From the NCBI GenBank assembly GCA_020310875.1, contig CM035413.1, positions 180,859,364-180,923,363 on the forward strand: a DNA stretch of 64,000 bases, written 5' to 3'. The notes below the pieces were generated by a model. The model searched no databases, was not told where the DNA came from, and saw only the letters and a program-made list of their open reading frames with translations. Source of the stretch: Ceratopteris richardii (taxonomy: Eukaryota > Streptophyta > Polypodiopsida > Polypodiales > Pteridaceae). Of the stretch, positions 41,639 to 53,588 are shown in pieces (position 1 is the first letter of the stretch; every line of letters begins with the position of its first letter). Both the position numbers and the translations under genes were made by a program.

Positions 41639-41640
<2 letters not shown>

Positions 41641-42235
41641 TTGTGCTTAATGAGTGTTTTAATATGCATATGCTCTTTAATTTAGCTTTCATTAATTTGC
41701 ATCAATATTTTCAAAAAATGAAGTTTTCTACCATACTTTAATAATAATAAAATGCATCCTATATGAAAGCATAGAGCAAAAACAAATATTGAAACCAACC
41801 ATTAACTTGGAAAATACTTATCTCCCAGTTAGCTACGTCCTTCTATTGATCATCGGAAAGAGCCATTCTCCATCCTTTGGTCCATGAAAAAAATTATATA
41901 CTCCTCCTTGAAGACCGTTGCTTCCTCTTGTCCCCTCTTCTTTGAAGAAATAAAGCCTTTCTTAGAATATGATTGTCTTAGCACATCCTTGGCCTTCAGA
42001 TGATGTGTGGATGATGCTTCACTTGAAGTAGGCTTGAAATGAAACAAAGGGCTCAAAAGGTAGAGCTCTTTAGAGGCCAAATCAAGGAGGCGCAATCAGC
42101 TCACGGGCATAGATTGGGAGAGTTTGAATGTTTATTCTTTTATTTCTTTAGATATCTTCTGCCATGGACGGTATGCCAAGAAGTGAATCAAGAGCTCTCA
42201 AAGTCTTTATAGGGATAAGAGTCCTGGCTTAGTTA
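41639..42235. other. stretch between the microsatellite and gypsy b
   Basis: A minus-strand frame of 81 codons (42095-41850; KRGQEEATVFKEEYI) is the only notable one. It has no recognised domain and I do not call it a gene. No LTR end was found next to the gypsy b break at 42236. Confidence 0.35.
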
Positions 42236-43021
42236 CTATGTCCATGCACTAGTCATGGCCACGACCACCAAGGGTGATGCCCACACCATGTGTTCAATCT
42301 CGTATATGAAACTAGCCACCAATAACTTATCAATGTCTTCCTTAATCTTGGTAGAGTAGACATCATTGTAAGTGTATGGTCTTTGTTTAGAGGGTTTAAC
42401 TTCTGGCATAATTGGGATTCTATGGGAACAAATAGAAGGATCCACATCTTTGAGGTCTTTATAGGTCCAAGCAAACATGTCTCTATATTCTTGAATTAGC
42501 TCTATCAGTTCTTGTTCTTCTTCCCTAGACACATCTTTACCTATATAAGTGCGTCTCTCCTCTTCTCCTTCCATGGTTACTATTAATTTTTTTGTTTGTT
42601 CTTTGTTTTCATATCCTACTCCCTCTTGAGCTTCACTTTTTGGTATTTGAATGGCTATTTTTCTTTCTTCAATCTCATGTTGCTTGCAATGTTTAGGTAC
42701 AAATGATTCTTGGTGTTGCACATCCTGAACATTGGTTCTCTCATCTTGAGGTTTCCCTTGGAATTTCTCTATGGCTAGCACTTTAGAATTTCCTTGGTCT
42801 TCTTCCTTTTTTATTTCCTTTAAGTATTGTTCTTCTCTATCAAATTCCGGCTCAATTCTTTCATAGTCCTCACTCCACTCTTTTTCTACCAATTCTCCTA
42901 CTTCTACTTCCTGGGGGACTACCATGTATAAACTTACATCGTATGCTTTTGTATCTATGCATTCATTCATTGTTAACACCTCTTCTTTCGCATAGACATC
43001 TAATGTGGCTAATATTTCCAT
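42236..43021 (-). pseudogene. gypsy b linker and N-terminal part of reverse transcriptase
   Basis: A 261-codon frame. Residues 1-160 are Glu/Lys-rich linker; residues 165-255 are the start of RT: EYRDMFAWTYKDLKDVDPS, PEVKPSKQRPYT and EDIDKLLVASFIYEIEHMVWASPLVVV. The RT palm with its Asp residues is missing, as the frame leaves the homology at 42250 and stops. Confidence 0.85.
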
Positions 43022-43316
43022 CCATTTATGTGGCTCAAATGCCTCATCTCAAAATATTTGAGGCATGTATGTTGGGTCTTCTATCTGTCTCTAGTTTTTG
43101 CGTCCCAATGGCCATACTTGTTGTCTCTCTTCTTGCTGCTTTGCTTCTTTACACATCCACAGTTGGGCATCTTCATTCATCTAGGACTGATCACTTGTTC
43201 CTGCACTATGGATGGAGACATCATTCTTCCTCCTTATGGATAGGATTTCACTGTAGGGGTGGTACATCTCTATATGCAAAAGTATGCAAATTGATTTTCG
43301 TTGTGGCACCTTGATG

Positions 43317-44076
43317 TTGGAGTTATAACGCATCTCTCCCCCAATCTTGCACTACCCTTCATTGCCTCATAAAAGGTCGCTCTAAAATCATCTCATAATT
43401 ACTTTCTTTTTTGAACTGAAAAATTGCCAGAGTGTGTTCAACCTCCACAGGTGGGTCGTAGAGCTGGTTTGCCCCATTTTTCACATATTTCCTTCGTGGC
43501 TATCCCAACTCCCGTTCTTGTATCCAAAATTGCTTTGATCATGTATCCTCTAAATGTAACTGGGAGGCATGTATTTCCCTCATCTCCCTTGCTAAACTCT
43601 CATACTTTATCAATCAAAATTTTTATTGTGGGTGTCACTTCCACTCCATCTTTTCTCACTGATGGGTTAGTTTCTTCCAAGTTCAATTGTTGAGCTAGTT
43701 TTCTCCACAACTGAGGTTTGACTTGAAGAAACTCTTCCAATGTTAAGGAACATTGGAGTTTCGTTTTCTTCAATTCTGACAATGGTCTTGAGGCTTCATC
43801 TCTTAATTTCTTTTCACTTCCCCTCATCGTGGGTGCATGGAAAAGTTCAAACTTATGTTCATATTCTACCATATAATTAGGAATCATTGTCAGGATCATT
43901 CCTTCCTCTCTTTTATGGTCTAGGTTTGATAATTCCTCATAGATCACTCCAAGTTTTAAGACTAGTTGATTTCCAGAAATGTCTAACTCTTCAAAAGGTG
44001 GCACTTCATTTTCATTCTTCTTCCATCTATCTTCCCAAATTTTGTCCCAAAGATCATGGGACCAGTTACCCTCCAT
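43317..44076 (-). pseudogene. gypsy b protease region
   Basis: Frame 44076-43600 (158 codons) is the lead-in, with SLTLEEFLQVKPQLWRKLAQQL. In another frame about 43560-43490 reads YMIKAILDTRTGVGIATKEI, the active site with Asp kept but the Gly of D-T-G changed to Arg (AGA for GGA). Stops follow. Confidence 0.65.
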
Positions 44077-44276
44077 TTCAGGTATTTATCAAAATCATTC
44101 TGCAATTTTGTTACTCAATTCTTCTTTCAAATCCTCTTTTTGCTTTTCCTTTTCTCATTGTGGACTAAAAGATTCTAGACATCCCTAAAATTTTTCTTCA
44201 GATGTCTTGGATTCTTGGAGGGTAGGGATACGTTCTTTTCTAGTGTGGTTTCAAGTCTTTCTTTCTCAAGATCTCC

Positions 44277-44930
44277 TCATGGGTAAATTCTTTCATGTTG
44301 CTCTATATTAGGACCTATCTCCACCCTAGGATCTGCTAGAATTGATCCTTCCTGTTCTCCCATTTGTTTCCTCATTACTATGTTGGCTTTCTTTGTTGTC
44401 AACTGGTTTCCCTGAAGCTCGATGTCTTTCATCTTCTTCACTTTCTCTTCATCTCTTTTCCTAATACATTTTCTCTTAATTTTCTCTTGCCTTTCCTTCC
44501 ATCTTTGTGTCTTCTTTGATTTTGGATTATTATCTGATTCTTCAGAGTCTTCTACAATTAGATTCCCTGATTCTCTCTCTTCTTCCATCTTGGAGTTTCT
44601 TGTTGCTATTTTTTCCAAGATTTCCCTCATCTTGGCTTGGGTAATGGCTTTCAATGGCACCATGTATTCTTTGTCACCCCTTGAGGACACGTCTACTTTG
44701 ATCACATTGATTTGAGCCGTGGTTGTGACCTTATTTGGGTTCTTCGAGTAATCTCTAAATAAATGTTCTTTGCCACAGTCATTACGATAGCCTTTCCACA
44801 CACATGGGGTTGGAGGGTTATAAGGAAAAGTACATTCCCTAAATCCACTGCACCTATAACATGGTCCTCTTAGTGCAGTTATTCTTGCCTTTGGTCTTTT
44901 TGGAACTGGGCCCCTGGGGGCTGTATACAT
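44277..44930 (-). pseudogene. gypsy b second zinc-knuckle region of gag
   Basis: A 217-codon frame with CYRCSGFRECTF and, further on, DCGKEHLFRDYSKNP, a knuckle that has lost its final Cys. A very charged Lys/Glu tail follows. INVIKVDVSSRGDKEYMVPLKAI matches the same site in gypsy a, so this is gag rather than a host gene. Confidence 0.7.
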
Positions 44931-44939
44931 GAGGTTATC

Positions 44940-46240
44940 ATATTTTGGTCTGTATTAGCTCTCATAACCCTCCTATCCATAATGTTTTTGCTCATAGGCC
45001 TGGTTGTATCCCACAAGACTAGTGTCATAGGAATAGTAATCCCCTTGGCTTATGTCAAATCCCTATCTTAAGTTTTTTGAGCTTGTCAATGGAGTAACTG
45101 GGACAATGGCTCTTTCCATATTTTCTTTAGTTTGTGCATACTTTATTGGCACTATATTCTAAGGGTGTGGGGGTTGTTGCCCTAGTACACGTTGATAATG
45201 AGTGTATCTGTGATACTCGTATGTTCTTTGAGCCACTAGTTGTCCTTGATAAGGAGCATACCTATAAATTTCCTTCCCTTGGGCCCTAGGAGGGTATCCA
45301 TTAGGCCTATATGGAGGAGGTAGGAAAAGCCATGGTTATCTATTAAATGAGCAATTTTTGTACTATGGTTGGTAAATTTTTCTCAATGTGATAATAGAAG
45401 CGAGGTCCCTAGGCTTGCTGCCTATTGTAAGGATAGACCTATGGAGAACTCAATCCTCCTCTAGCACACAAGTGGGAGGGGTGATCACCACCACAATTCA
45501 CACATTTCCTTATCATGGGCATCCTTACTCGAGGATTCTAATAATTCTTCTATCCTTGGACACCTAGTTTCTTTGCCACTAATTCCTCCACTTTACTTGT
45601 TTGTGAAGACATGTTACTCAAAGTATCATCCGACCTCTCTTGATTCTGGTGAATCTTTAGTTCATCTCCTAAATTGTCTTCTAAATCAATGCATTCTCTC
45701 AAGCATTCACTCAATGTTTGCACTCTTTTCACATACGCCAAGATTCATAAAGTTCCATTTGTCAATCCATCTAAGAATAATGATATCATTTTTTGTTGTG
45801 TTGGTCTCTCTGCTATCCCACACCTATCCACATATTGGTTGAACCCTCTAGCTGCCAACCTTACTAACTCAATATGGGTTTTTTTGAAACTATGAATCAA
45901 TGAAGCTGAGTTGTGCTTAATTCTAGTCTTAGTGAATTCACCTATCAATTCCTAGAAAAATTGTTCCATGTTGGCAAATCGGTTGGGATCTAGTGGTTGA
46001 AACCATGCTAGGGTGGTTCCTGTTAAAATCAATCCAAAGGATTCATATTGAACAAAGAACTCATTGACCTCTTCAACCCCGATCACTTGCTTAAACTCAG
46101 TTATATGGTCATTAGGCTCTACTAAGCCATTGTAATGATTTCTCATACATTTGGCCACTTGGATAGGTATCAGTCTTTGCCATGGTTTAGGTGGTTTGAC
46201 AGTTATGGGGACAATAGGATGTACAAGATGCATGTTTGGT
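44940..46240 (-). pseudogene. gypsy b capsid, first zinc knuckle and spacer
   Basis: Capsid pieces are at 46233-45952 (TGTTLAWFQPLDPNRFANM) and 45948-45745 (FTKTRIKHNSASLIHSFKKT, FLDGLTN). The frame 45741-45550 has LSECLRECIDLEDNLGDEL. The knuckle CVNCGGDHPSHLC lies at 45504-45466 with the Cys-2-Cys-3-His-4-Cys spacing. A Tyr/Pro/Gly-rich spacer fills 45460-44940. Confidence 0.75.
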
Positions 46241-47280
46241 CCTCAACCATGTGGTAGTCTCAAAGGAAAGGGTGGTCTATTTGTAGCTTCACTTTTGTGG
46301 TTTGTCTGATAATTGGGGTTGTATCTTGGTATGGGAAATTGTACATGAGACCTCACTAGAATACTTTGTTGGCTTGTCTACCCCAGGATAGGGTTCACAT
46401 CACCTTGGGAAGTCCTATGAGGGTTCTACAAGGTGGTTGCCTGATCTCGAGGTGGGGACACTGGGGTTTCTAAGTACCTCAATCTGGATCTTTCCAATTC
46501 ATCTATTCACTGGTAACTTCTTTTATTTTGATCCAGATAAGTGACTCTAGAAGAGTCTTCTGGATCACGGAGTTCATAAATAGTCTCAGGGTTGAAACCT
46601 TCTCCCCTTAGGGGTGAAGTAGCCTATAGTAACATATCCAATCCATTCACCATGTATATATCAATCAGGTTATCATCTTAGGGAATCGTATCTCCTCTCC
46701 AAACCTTAGTTACAATAGATTTTCCTTTAGGTGTAGTTATCACTTCCCCACTTTCCATTCTATTGGCATTCTCTAGGTCTTCAGTTTCCCCCTATCATTA
46801 ATCACCTCCAGATGTTCAGAAAAAATATACAAGAGTCCTTATTTGTCCATGTAAAATCCTCCTTCATATTTCACTACAGGTCTAGGTCTTGGCACTAGTT
46901 TTGAATCTATTATTTTCTTCATCTTCACTACTGATCTATCTAGAACATTGAGGTAAATGGGTAGCCCATGCATGTTTGTGGAACCACATTGCAGGGATGT
47001 CCTATATTCACCTTCAATGATAGACATGAGTCTGGCCATAGGAATAGAACTATGCACATCCTAAGAGTTCATGACTCTTTCTTCCTCTAAATCACTAGAA
47101 GTATCAGAGTAGATAGGATGTATGCTCTATTGAGCTACACTTCCTACAGAAGATACAACAGTCCTTTGACTCCCTAATACCTGACCTAATCTTTAGTTCA
47201 TTCACTGTTTGACTCTTGGGTAATCCGTTTGCTCGATTGATTGTTCTTGGTCAATGTCTAGGCCTTAGATATGTTGAATT
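46241..47280 (-). pseudogene. gypsy b gag N-terminal region
   Basis: Mostly broken. The best piece is 47057-46839 (72 codons; PRPRPVVKYEGGFYMDK), which lines up with the start of the gypsy a gag frame at 13189. It shows no known domain. Confidence 0.5.
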
Positions 47281-47324
47281 TCTCCTCCAAAATTCTCTAA
47301 TCATGTTTGTTTCAACACCAAATA

Positions 47325-48175
47325 CACGATATAGGACATGTACGATACACAATTCTTTGGAAAAAAGGATACATGATGGATGCGATACATGATATTTTAG
47401 AAAAGGCAATACATGATATTATCTTCCACGATACGATACTTGCATTTTACCTAATACACGATATCTGACATTGGTGATACATGATACTCAATCTTTAACG
47501 ATACGATACCTATAATTGTCACGATAGACTATACTTGTGGGAGATCCGATACACGATACTTACTCTCACCATATGATACTTCTCCTCTTGATGATACACC
47601 ATATTGGATGGCAACGATACACAATACACAATATCACTTTCCCCATGATATGATACTTAGTCACCTCAGGATACACGATGCTCAAAGAATACATGATACA
47701 CAATACTAACCCTCTCACGATATATGATACTTGATAAGTATCAAGGATACATGATACACAATTACTCCTGATACTTGTGAGGTATCATGATACACAGGGA
47801 ATATGAGGTATTGGCTATACATGATACTTGCCAAGTATCGCGATACATGAGAATTCTGGTATCACAATACGTGAACTCGATCAGTCATGATACTTGGACT
47901 TTTAGAGGTCCAAATTCAAAAATTTTTGTGGGTTTGTGCTCTTCATGTGTTCCTTATCTCCTTTATGTGCCCGTGGCTACAAAATCTCACTTGCAATACA
48001 CACACAATGTCGTGTCATAATCTGGAGTTGTTCTAACATAATTTGAAGTTTAGCAAGATGCAAGGCTCACCTTAGAGGTTCCTTTGCTTAACTCTCTGTT
48101 ATTGACTCCCTCTGTGCATCTACTTCTTCATGATACTTGCTCCGCGATACCAGTCACTAATCTACTCATGATACT
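47325..48175. repeat. cluster of GATAC motifs
   Basis: I count about 28 GATAC words on + (25 of them in 47350-47900), many paired as GATACAYGATAC or CGATACGATAC, separated by 10-50 bp of unrelated sequence. A few GTATC (reverse) words occur near 47740-47870. The spacing is irregular, so this is not a simple tandem array. It lies between gypsy b (-) and gypsy c (+). Function unknown. Confidence 0.8.
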
Positions 48176-48339
48176 AGCATTAGGCACATTTGAATTGGAA
48201 AATGAATGATTTTGTATTTTAAGCCTTCGGGGTGAACAAGTCTTGAAACTAAAATCATTAGCATTAGGCACATTTGAATTGGAAAATGAATGATTTTGTA
48301 TTTTAAGCCTTCGGGGTGAACAAGTCTTGAAACTAAAAT
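48176..48339. repeat. 84-bp direct tandem duplication
   Basis: The 84-bp unit beginning AGCATTAGGCACATTTGAAT starts at 48176 and again at 48260. The two are nearly identical except in the last few bases, so the duplication is recent. Confidence 0.92.
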
Positions 48340-48779
48340 TAATGATTTTATTTTTATTTTCTTGGGGTGATTTTCCTAATCTACTCTTACACACCCTCCT
48401 ATTCTTAATCCCTAACTCTCCCACTTCCTCACTCCTAAACCTAAAACTTTTTACACACACCACAAGTGTGTCAAGTAACAAGTGCAAGGAATTGTTAATT
48501 TGTCACACCATTGAGATCACTTCTAAGCACAGAATACCTTCACATCATAGCTATAACCATCATGTAGGCACCTTGACCGGAATATTCCTCGGAACTATTG
48601 TATAAGGCTAATGTTACAATGTTTGGGAATCATGCTTCTAGAGGACTCCTCTTGAGCATCTACATGTCTCTTTAATGTTTTACATAGGATTTTAAAAGAA
48701 TATAGGCTTTAAAAACATGAAAAATTTGGGCCCTCTTTTCTTCACTTCTTTTTTTTGCAACACTATAGGGAGAGAAAGA
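48340..48779. other. stretch without a recognised gene
   Basis: It contains the frame 48327-48605, which has no recognised domain. The left LTR of gypsy c should be near here, but I could not find it. Confidence 0.4.
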
Positions 48780-49940
48780 CAAGGATTGGACACAGATAGA
48801 ATAGAATGAGAAAGGCTCAGAGGACATAGACCTCAAAGAGGCATGGATGACTTTCCCCTACCTAGACCAAGAGAGCGCCCAAGAAATTTGTGGCCTACAC
48901 AATTAGTGAAATCTATGAAGAATTACTTCAATAGTATCGGTGACCCCTATATCATGTTGCATAATTCAAGCAAGTATTGAGGGCTAAACAAGTGGAGGAC
49001 ATGTTCACTCAGTATAATGCATTTGGATTAACCTTGAATACCGCCCTAACTTGGTTCAAGCCTCTACATCAAGGAAAGTTTAGGGACATACATCAATTGT
49101 TAGAATCCTTCGTTACTCAATTTTCCAAGAGCTAAATCGGGTGTAATACCTCCTCTTTCATCCATAGTTTCAAACACACACCGCATGAATTTTTAAGGCT
49201 AATAGGATGTAGATTCAAGTAATAAATTGAGAGATGCCCCATACCAGAGTTAACCACTCAAGCTAAGCAAGTTTCCCTATTTCTGGACAGCTTAGTAAGC
49301 ACAAAACTACAATCATATGTCTAACTCAAGGAGCCCCAGACCATAGAGTTATGCATTAGAATCTGTATAGATAGAGGATAATTTGGGATATGAGTTAGAG
49401 CTCTCCAAAATCTATAAGGATTCACATTGCTCAACTAGTTTCACATCCAAGCCCTCTACCTTGATAGAAGATTTGGCAGAACAAGTGACTTAAAAGCTAG
49501 GAGTGTCAAGTAAGCAAACCCCTATAATGGTTTCAACCAAACATTGTTATACTTGTGGAGGGGATCACATGGCCAATTTGTGTCCATTGATGATTTTGAA
49601 TCCAAGAAACTCGATTGTGCATTATTGTTCAATTGAGAGGAAGTACATGAACCACATAGCTCAAGATTGTCCATATAAGAAGCAGGTAGTTAGGCAAAAC
49701 TACTAGTAGCCTTACTTGTAGCCAGGTAGATATCAAGGCCAGTACCAACAAAAGCCTTATTTTGGGCCCCCTCAGAACTATTATCCACCATACTGGCACA
49801 ACCTAGACCCCTATCCATGTTAGGATAACAACCACCACAATTTTCAATGTAATCTCGATAAAATATGCATCAACTAAGGATAACCTCCAGATCAGCCCCT
49901 CAAACCTCTTAGTATAACCAAGTTCAAGAAGAAATTATCA
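48780..49940 (+). pseudogene. gypsy c gag with first zinc knuckle
   Basis: Broken capsid with LTWFKPLHQGKF, FRDIHQLLESFVTQFSK-type words, FLDSL and CIRICIDREDN-like pieces. Then comes a 67-codon frame 49503-49706 with the knuckle CYTCGGDHMANLC at 49545-49583 and HIAQDCPYKK. The knuckle is complete with the Cys-2-Cys-3-His-4-Cys spacing. A Tyr/Pro/Gln-rich spacer follows. Confidence 0.75.
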
Positions 49941-50730
49941 ATGGGGAGAAACAAAATCTTTATTAAGACACAAAGATCACAAGGCCCCAATTTACCTATT
50001 GAGCAGTATGAGAGGGCCAAGAGGGAAAACTTGTGTTTTAGGTGCATGTCTTCTAGCCATGCACAATGGAGTTTTCCACTCAGAAAGGGGGAAGAGAAGA
50101 AGGGAGGACCATGGAGTAGTACGGCCCTTGATAAGGGCAAAAAGGTATTCCACCTAATGCAGACACTTCCCATTCATGGGAGCTCTAGCTACAAGGGAGT
50201 GGAAGTGATGCATGAGGACATGGAGCCCACATGTTTGACATAGTCATCGTGGTCACGTCTGTTTGGACCACATGACCTATTTAAATGACATGGTAGTGTA
50301 TACGAGACCAAGGTATGAGTCATGATAGATGACTATGCCACTCATAGCTTCATAAACTATGCTCTAGTCAAGAAGCTTAAGATTCGCCAACAGCAGAGTG
50401 CACATAAATACATAGTATCTATTATGCAAGGGGAAGACAGAAGGATATGGCATACTATGGTATCCGATTTGGAAGTCAAGATATAAGATTACACTAACCA
50501 TCTAGACTTCCAAATCATGAATATGGAGAGGGTAGACCTTGTTTTAGGAAGAGAGCGGCTATGGGGGTTGGGAGACATACTTAAATGCTATTACCAAAAC
50601 AACAATATTGAGTTTATAAAAAATGGTAGTAAATTTTTTATACAAGGAGAGAGAGATGTACTTAGTGCACCTCTCACCTCCTCTTTAGAATTGTATAGCC
50701 TTTGTCATTTTGAGCATGTATAAGAGATCT
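49941..50730 (+). pseudogene. gypsy c second knuckle and protease
   Basis: Frame 49941-50243 carries CFRCMSSSHAQWSF, a knuckle without its last Cys. Protease follows: MIDDYATHSFI at about 50320-50350 stands where D-S/T-G-A is expected, and MERVDLVLGRERL at about 50520-50560 is the ILGxxWL strand. The active-site Gly is Tyr, so it is inactive. Confidence 0.6.
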
Positions 50731-52200
50731 TTTTGTTGTATAATCAAGATTTTGATCATTATATAGACACTTTTTTTCATGTTAAAAATGTAACTATGGA
50801 TAGGAATTTTAACTATTCTTTCTCGCAAGGGTCTATTGTTAAAGTTTTTAAGGATCTTATGTTTGAATTTAGAGATGTTTTTTGCACTGACTTACATAGG
50901 TGCTACCACCTGAGAGAGGGTACATTAACCATGCTATTGAGGTAGTTACTAACACTAATCCTATTTGTAAGGCACCTTATAGGCTTAGTGTTTCTCTACA
51001 TGAGGAGATAGAGAGGAAATTACAAGGTTATTTAGATAAGGGTTTTATTAAACCTAGTAACTCACCTTCATTACCAATACTCCTATTTAAAAAGAAGGAT
51101 GGATCTCTGAGACTATGCATAGATTATAGGGCACTAAACAAGGTAACTATCAAAAATATGTTTCCAATGCCTATGTTGGAAGACCTATTTGATCAGTTGC
51201 ATCAATCTAGGTATTTTACCAAGCTTGACCTTAGATCAAGATATCATTAAATTAGGATTAAGATAGAGGGTGTCCCTAAAACTAACTTTGGGACTAGATA
51301 TGGGTATTATGAGCTTTTTGTGATGCCTTTTGGTCTCACCAATGCTCCGGCCACTTTTGTGAAACTCATGAGTAGTGTATTGTGGCCTTATCTACGATAG
51401 TCTGTAGTAGATTTTCTATATGATATTCTGATCTAGAGTAGATCAGAATAGGAACACTTGAGAAAACTATTCCAAGTATTTATAGAAAATTCACTCTTTT
51501 CCAAGGATTCAAAGTATGAATTTTTTTAAATAAAGGTTATATACCTTGTGCATATAGTCTCGCAAGATGGAATTCACATGGATCCTAAAAAATTATGGGT
51601 TATTATGGAGTGGCCACATCCCAAGAACCTCGAAGAGCTATAGATCTTCCTAGGTTTATCAAGATTCTATCAAAGATTCATTAAGAATTATGCAAAAATT
51701 CTTGTCCTGATGATGGAATAGCTTAAAGGGAAAGAGAAAGCCTTTCATTGGAGAGATGAAGCAAAATATGGAGAAACTGAAAGTAGCCATTGCTACAGCT
51801 CCACTTTTGCACATAGCAAATCCCAATAAATCTTTTGTGGGTGAGACTGACACCAATGATTTTGCTATAGGAGCAGTTTTAGTTTAGAATGATCAATGTA
51901 GCTTTTGAGAGTAAGAAGCTAGAACGTGCTTAGAAGAATTAATTTGTCTATAAGAAGGAGTTGTATGCAATTTTCCATTCTTTGAAGAAGTTGCATATTA
52001 TTTATATCGTGCCAAAGACACGATAGTGTTTTATCAAGAGAGCATTAAGTGGCTCTCTAATCAAATAGACCTTAAAGGTCATAAACCCCGATGGGTAGAG
52101 AACCTTCAGGAGTTTGATTATGATCTTAGGTATGGGAAGGGAAAGTTTAATGTAGTGGCTGACTCGCTTATCCGCATGCCTATGCTCAATTGATTGAGTT
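50731..52200 (+). pseudogene. gypsy c reverse transcriptase and RNase H, inactive
   Basis: The RT core is easily read: [38 protein letters not shown] and [11 protein letters not shown], then a TAA in place of Gln (51248-51250), then [14 protein letters not shown]. The catalytic motif is FLYD at about 51413-51424, with TAT where the first Asp (GAT) of F-L-D-D is expected. RNase H remains as GETDTNDFAIGAVL, SNQIDLKGHKPRW and GKFNVVADSL. Confidence 0.85.
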
Positions 52201-52463
52201 TTACACAGATCTCCAATGGGCTAATTGAGTCCATTAGAGGGAAACGTAGGCTTGATCCTACATATTCCAAAATTTGGGAAGCCATAGAGAAAGGGGATCA
52301 TGATACATGGGTTTCCAATCAGGATTGAGTATTGACAGGTTCTCAAGAAGGATTCAAGTGGAAGATTTATAGCATCCATTATGGATATCTTTTATACACT
52401 CGGAGATTTTTAGATGAGACGGCACATTATGTATGAATGTCATGACACAACTAGTGCGGGACA
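52201..52463 (+). pseudogene. gypsy c integrase zinc domain, first half
   Basis: Degraded linker ending in HDTTSAGHP, the His-containing part of the H2C2 domain, where copia-3 is inserted. Reading resumes at 58902. Confidence 0.7.
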
Positions 52464-52468
52464 CCCAG
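52464..52468 (+). repeat. target duplication of copia-3 (left copy)
   Basis: CCCAG, repeated at 58902-58906 on the other side of copia-3. Confidence 0.95.
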
Positions 52469-53546
52469 TGTGAAGAGAGATGGTGGATGCAATCCAAAGA
52501 TGAGTAGGTGCCGCTACAACCAGCTTCACACCAGCCAACTAAGACTTCAGAGTTGATTAGTAGACCCTTTGAGCTTCCTAAATCCACCAAAATATCAGCC
52601 AAGTACTTTGGAACATGTATCCCAAAAGTTTAAGTCAAGACAGGCTAGTTGCGAAATGACTAGCTCCCAAAACTTGCTATTTTTGGACATACACCTGCTG
52701 GAAAAAATGAACAGTGCTCTCAACCTGGAAGGAATTAGAAAAATTCCCTTTGGGCATAGCAAAAAGACTTAGCAAGCTTCCTATTCCAAGTTAAAACACT
52801 TCAAATGATGGACTGAGCACTGAGAACAAGTTTCATCAAGTTCTGGAACATTCCCACAATTCTCGGGGCTCTGCAGAGATAGACCAGTAAGCAGTAAAAT
52901 GCAGATATCTCCAAAAGTATAAATCCAAGGACCTTGAAAATTTATAGGTACAAACTAGACAGTGAGAGCTATCCAACGCACTTTAAAACACTGAAAAATG
53001 TTCAGTAAAACTCGAGATATGACCTTCTGAAGTTACTGCTCTGAGTGAGTATAGCAGAGAACAAAACAGAGAGGTAGATGATAATAAATGTATAGATTCA
53101 CATATGATTACAACCACATTGGCAATGAATCTTTGCACAATGGGAGTAGAATGATAGAGCTATGGAGTAAGCTCTTCAATCTCTACAAAATGACATGAAG
53201 TGGTCACGTACAAGGCTTGCTAATCGCCTCTTCCTTCTTGCTCCTTTTATAGCAATTCTTGGAGGGAGTTTTGAATTCGAATTCGAATGGCTCCACCTAA
53301 AAGTGATCCCCAAAGTTAGGAGAGATTCCCTCAGCTCAAAAATTCGTGATTTTGGTAGTTGGAGCCACGAATTTGCTTTTACATCATGCATGAGGTAAGC
53401 CATCCTTTTCCTTTTTTCTTTTTCCATTTACAAGAGATAAAATGTACTCTTTTACAAGAGGTGTTCACATGACTACTCATGTGACTTACAAATGAGGATA
53501 ATATCAAGCATATCAAGCATGTAGGCTTGGGCAAAATGCACCAACA
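52469..53546 (-). mobile_element. 3' LTR of copia-3
   Basis: 1078 bp; on + it starts TGTGAAGAGAGATGG and ends GCACCAACA. The same length as the 5' LTR. Confidence 0.95.
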
Positions 53547-53559
53547 GCTCCCCCTCAAG
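53547..53559 (-). promoter_or_regulatory. polypurine tract of copia-3
   Basis: CTTGAGGGGGAGC on the minus strand, directly before TGTTGGTGC, the LTR start. Confidence 0.9.
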
Positions 53560-53588
53560 CCTAACATGCTTGGCCTCCAAATAAGTCT

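Larger units (their letters stand above)
42236..47280 (-). mobile_element. gypsy b remnant: gag, protease and start of RT
   Basis: Read on -, it gives a gag N-terminus (about 47280-46840), capsid (46230-45745), first knuckle (45504-45466), second knuckle region (44930-44277), protease (about 43600-43400) and the linker plus RT start (43021-42236). It ends in RT. Stops and shifts are frequent. The lineage is the same as gypsy a and gypsy c. No LTRs are found; the right edge meets the GATAC repeat cluster. Confidence 0.85.

Noticed and set aside
41456-41692. Minus-strand frame with a Tyr-Ile repeat protein
   Set aside because: It is only the translation of the TA microsatellite.
41850-42095. 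Small host gene on -
   Set aside because: 81 codons without a domain, splice or promoter evidence; noted only as a frame in an otherwise empty stretch.
47325-48175. Interstitial telomere or centromere satellite
   Set aside because: The motif GATAC is not a telomere unit and its spacing is irregular.
48128-48487. 119-codon minus-strand frame with an internal repeat
   Set aside because: It is open only because the 84-bp duplication is a multiple of three; there is no other sign of coding.
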